Of a stretch of 64,000 nt of DNA, positions 62,129 to 64,000 are shown piece after piece. Below the pieces are notes generated by a model, which ran no database searches, was not told the origin of the DNA, and worked only from the letters and a program-made list of their open reading frames with translations. Every line of letters begins with the position of its first letter. Positions within the stretch are counted from its first letter, which is position 1. A program made the translations under genes and the position numbers. Source of the stretch: Desulfobulbus alkaliphilus (lineage in GTDB: Bacteria; Desulfobacterota; Desulfobulbia; Desulfobulbales; Desulfobulbaceae); NCBI RefSeq assembly GCF_016918545.1, contig NZ_JAFFQC010000008.1, positions 62,001 through 126,000 of the forward strand, given 5' to 3'.

Positions 62129-62168
62129 CCGATGATAAAGGAAATCGACCGATGATAAACGAAATCTA
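62129..62168 (+). repeat. 20-base tandem repeat at the ATPase start
   Basis: CCGATGATAAAGGAAATCGA (62129-62148) is followed by CCGATGATAAACGAAATCTA (62149-62168). Each copy contains an ATG. The first opens only an 8-codon frame; the second is the ATPase start, and AAGGA of the first copy acts as its ribosome site. Confidence 0.7.
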
Positions 62169-63261
62169 TATCGACAATTTCCGGTGCTTGACCAATTTTC
62201 GAATTGAGCCGAAAGATTTTCAACTTTGGCTTGGCGACAATGGATCGGGGAAAACATCCGTGCTTGATGCGATCCGGTGCGTTCAACGGCTGATGCGCGG
62301 CGAGCATGTAGACGATATTTTCAAGCAAAATAGCCTGACAACCTGGGATAAAAGGAAAGACCAGACATTCGGGCTCTCTCTGATGATAGAAGGAGAGGTC
62401 TACAAATATGAATTGACTGTTGAATATTCCGATCAGGAAGATAAGCGGCGCATCAAGCAGGAAAAATTGATCTGGAAAGATTCGCCTTTCTTTTGGTTCG
62501 ATGGACAAGAGGCCCATCTTTATCGAATCAATCGGAACACCCAGAAAGCAGAAGAAGGCGCCGCTTTTCCCGCGGATTGGCGGCGGTCCGTGATTCCGAC
62601 CATCGCCCAGCGTGACGACAACTTCCCTTTGATTCGGTTCAGGGAAGAACTTGAAAATGTTCTGCTGATTCACCCGGTTCCATTGGGGGTAAAAGACGCC
62701 GCTGAATCCGAATCGCGCAATCTGTCGGATCACGCCGAAAATTTTGCCCAATGGTACCGCCATCTCCTACAGGAACAACCATCCATTGGTTATCAAGCCA
62801 AACAGATTATCGATGACGTTCTTCCCGGTTTCGAACAATTAAGTCTTCGAAAATTCGGCGAATCTCGAAAATTGATGGTGACATTTCGTATCGACGACAA
62901 GGACCAAGATTTCGATTTTGCAGATATTTCCGACGGCCAACGTCAACTGATCGTGCTCTATACGGTGCTGGAGGCTTTGCGCGCAGGGATCTTCTCGACG
63001 GTGCTGATCGATGAGCCGGACAACTTCGTTTCGATGCGCGAAATTCAACCCTGGATTGAAAACCTCAATGACATCTGTGATGAAAAAGAAAAACAGGCTA
63101 TCATTATATCTCATCACCCTGAAATCATAAATAAAATGGCAAGAGGTTCGGAGCTGTGGTTTTCCAGGAAGTCGGGGGCGCATGTTGTGGTAAAGCCCTT
63201 CCCCAAGGTGACCGAGTTGCCGCCGGCGGAAGTTATGGCGCGGGGGTGGGAAAATGAGTAA
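62152..63261 (+). CDS. RecF/OLD-type AAA ATPase
   Basis: 369 residues. It begins INEIYIDNFRCLTNFRIEPK, the usual opening of RecF/OLD-like ABC ATPases. Walker A is GDNGSGKTS (K34), a signature-like ISDGQRQLIVLY, Walker B LIDEPD (D287-E288) and a switch His in IISHHPEI. No nuclease domain is attached. The next gene supplies a TOPRIM-like domain and overlaps by eight bases, so the two probably form a complex, as in split OLD-type and PARIS-type systems. It is 48 bases after the methyltransferase. Confidence 0.87.
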   Translation: MINEIYIDNFRCLTNFRIEPKDFQLWLGDNGSGKTSVLDAIRCVQRLMRGEHVDDIFKQNSLTTWDKRKDQTFGLSLMIEGEVYKYELTVEYSDQEDKRRIKQEKLIWKDSPFFWFDGQEAHLYRINRNTQKAEEGAAFPADWRRSVIPTIAQRDDNFPLIRFREELENVLLIHPVPLGVKDAAESESRNLSDHAENFAQWYRHLLQEQPSIGYQAKQIIDDVLPGFEQLSLRKFGESRKLMVTFRIDDKDQDFDFADISDGQRQLIVLYTVLEALRAGIFSTVLIDEPDNFVSMREIQPWIENLNDICDEKEKQAIIISHHPEIINKMARGSELWFSRKSGAHVVVKPFPKVTELPPAEVMARGWENE

Positions 63262-63805
63262 AGCATCGCAAATCATCGTTCTCTGCGAGGACAAGGCCCA
63301 TGAACTCTTCGTGAGACGCTTCCTGAAAAAGGGATGGGGTGTAAAGCCCCGCGCCATTCGGGTGCCGCCTTACCCGAATGGGAAGGGATCGGGGAAAAAG
63401 CATGTGGAGGACAATATTTCCCTGGAAGCCGAAGCGCTGCGCAGGCAGCAAGCCTCGACGATTTTACTGGTGATTCAAGATGCGGACGAGATTTCCGTTG
63501 GCCAGGTGAAAACCAATCTGGATGCGAAACTTCAGAATCCCAGGGACGATAAGGAGCCGATAGCTTACATCATACCCAAGTGGCATATCCAGACCTGGAT
63601 AGCGTATCTGGACGGCGAGAAAGTCGATGAATCGGATAAGGACGCCTACGCACGCAAGTATCGTGCAATTTCCGAGAGCAAAGAGGCGCATCCCTTTATC
63701 GATAAGCTTGCAGACGATTGCAGAGGCAATCGGGAACTTGAATCACCGCCGGATTCACTGGTTACGGCTTGCGAAGAATTCGAGCGCATACGCAGCGCGC
63801 TATAG
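63254..63805 (+). CDS. TOPRIM-like protein, partner of the ATPase
   Basis: 183 residues. IIVLCEDKAHELFVRRFL carries a candidate TOPRIM Glu (E12), and LLVIQDADEIS gives the DxD pair (D76, D78); KWHIQTWIAYL is a further block shared with DUF4276/OLD-type TOPRIM proteins. If functional it would be a Mg-dependent nuclease controlled by the preceding ATPase. The start overlaps the ATPase stop by eight bases. The assignment rests on the motif pattern only. Confidence 0.6.
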   Translation: MSKASQIIVLCEDKAHELFVRRFLKKGWGVKPRAIRVPPYPNGKGSGKKHVEDNISLEAEALRRQQASTILLVIQDADEISVGQVKTNLDAKLQNPRDDKEPIAYIIPKWHIQTWIAYLDGEKVDESDKDAYARKYRAISESKEAHPFIDKLADDCRGNRELESPPDSLVTACEEFERIRSAL

Positions 63806-63817
63806 GGAGAGTGCATT

Positions 63818-64000
63818 ATGCCCACATTGAAGCCCTGGTATAAAGTCGTGACCCCCCGCGAGGATCTGCGGGAGGGCCGCCCTTTAGACGCCTCCGAGTT
63901 TGCGGTCCATCTGGATCACATTCGAGACGGTGACGCCCATCCTGACTATCAGGACCCGGTGCGGTTCTTCGAGCGAACCTTCCTGACCCGAAACCTGCGC
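63818..64000 (+). CDS. DUF499 ATPase, N-terminal fragment at the window edge
   Basis: 61 codons are visible before the window ends: MPTLKPWYKVVTPREDLREG at the start, then SEFAVHLDHIRDGDAHPDYQ and DPVRFFERTFLT. This is the typical N-terminus of DUF499 proteins, large AAA-type ATPases that accompany DUF1156 methyltransferases in predicted defence operons. TAGGGAGAGTGC is the ribosome site, and the gap to the previous gene is 12 bases. The rest of the protein and of the operon lies outside. Confidence 0.8.
   Translation, partial: MPTLKPWYKVVTPREDLREGRPLDASEFAVHLDHIRDGDAHPDYQDPVRFFERTFLTRNLR

Noticed and set aside
49068-64000. Attachment-site repeat of the tRNA-Asn 3' end
   Set aside because: No second copy of the last ~20 bases of the tRNA is visible in the window; the far end of the island is not included.
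53307-64000. Calling the island canonical BREX or DISARM
   Set aside because: PglZ, BrxC/BrxA and DrmA/B/C are absent from the window, and the HD, YwgA, ATPase and TOPRIM genes do not belong to either system.

Overview
The window is a chromosomal segment of a sulfate-reducing deltaproteobacterium (Desulfobacterota), most likely from the Desulfobulbales. The key evidence is a complete dsrMKJOP operon (29593-34713), preceded by an RsbRD-N-domain gene that often accompanies it. Other supporting genes are an EF-G resembling the mitochondrial/spirochaete/delta type, class II ketol-acid reductoisomerase and YedF. No rRNA genes or replication origin are visible.

Layout. 1-13.6 kb: 3' end of prfC, a radical SAM gene, full-length purL, a cupin gene, an EamA transporter, a DUF362 gene, lipocalin blc and a large hybrid sensor kinase. 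13.7-29.3 kb: trmO-like gene, ilvC, a PilZ gene, a VanZ-like gene, a Nif11-like small ORF, fusA, a P-loop ATPase, a eukaryote-type hisA, an HDOD gene, an MBL-fold hydrolase, yedF, prc and the RsbRD-like gene. 29.6-34.7 kb: dsrMKJOP, closed by a strong terminator. 35-40.4 kb: pilD (minus strand), then the tight biosynthetic run pyrK-pyrD-aroD-aroE-aroA. 40.4-49 kb: a damaged ABC permease, an HMG-CoA lyase-like gene, a ferredoxin-nitroreductase, pfkA, phoU, phoB-phoR and tRNA-Asn(GTT).

The most striking feature of the first 47 kb is a family of dispersed MITE-like elements of about 215 bp. They have 13-bp terminal inverted repeats (CCTGAATCCGTGA/TCACGGATTCAGG), internal hairpins and, in eight copies, perfect 5-bp target-site duplications. 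The copies include a nested insertion, hairpin-deleted short forms, an insertion inside a small membrane-protein gene, an insertion at a stop codon, and an element end that supplies the start codon and first residues of a permease. No cognate transposase is in the window. The 5-bp duplications and CCT-type ends resemble IS1380-family elements, which is an inference.

Downstream of tRNA-Asn the content changes to an accessory/defence island (about 49.2-64 kb) in which I see no copy of the MITE. It holds a type IV AbiE toxin-antitoxin locus with a frameshifted toxin, decayed remnants (a class II glutamine amidotransferase next to an intact gamma-glutamylcyclotransferase), and then an operon driven by a near-consensus promoter: HTH regulator, SNF2-type helicase with DUF3883, SAMHD1-like HD phosphohydrolase, YwgA-like protein, DUF1156 DNA methyltransferase, RecF/OLD-type ATPase, TOPRIM-like protein, and the start of a DUF499 ATPase that runs off the window. 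Junctions overlap or are very short, so this looks like one multi-gene anti-phage system of the DUF1156/DUF499 kind, related to but not matching BREX or DISARM, with an embedded nucleotide-hydrolase module and an embedded ATPase-TOPRIM module.
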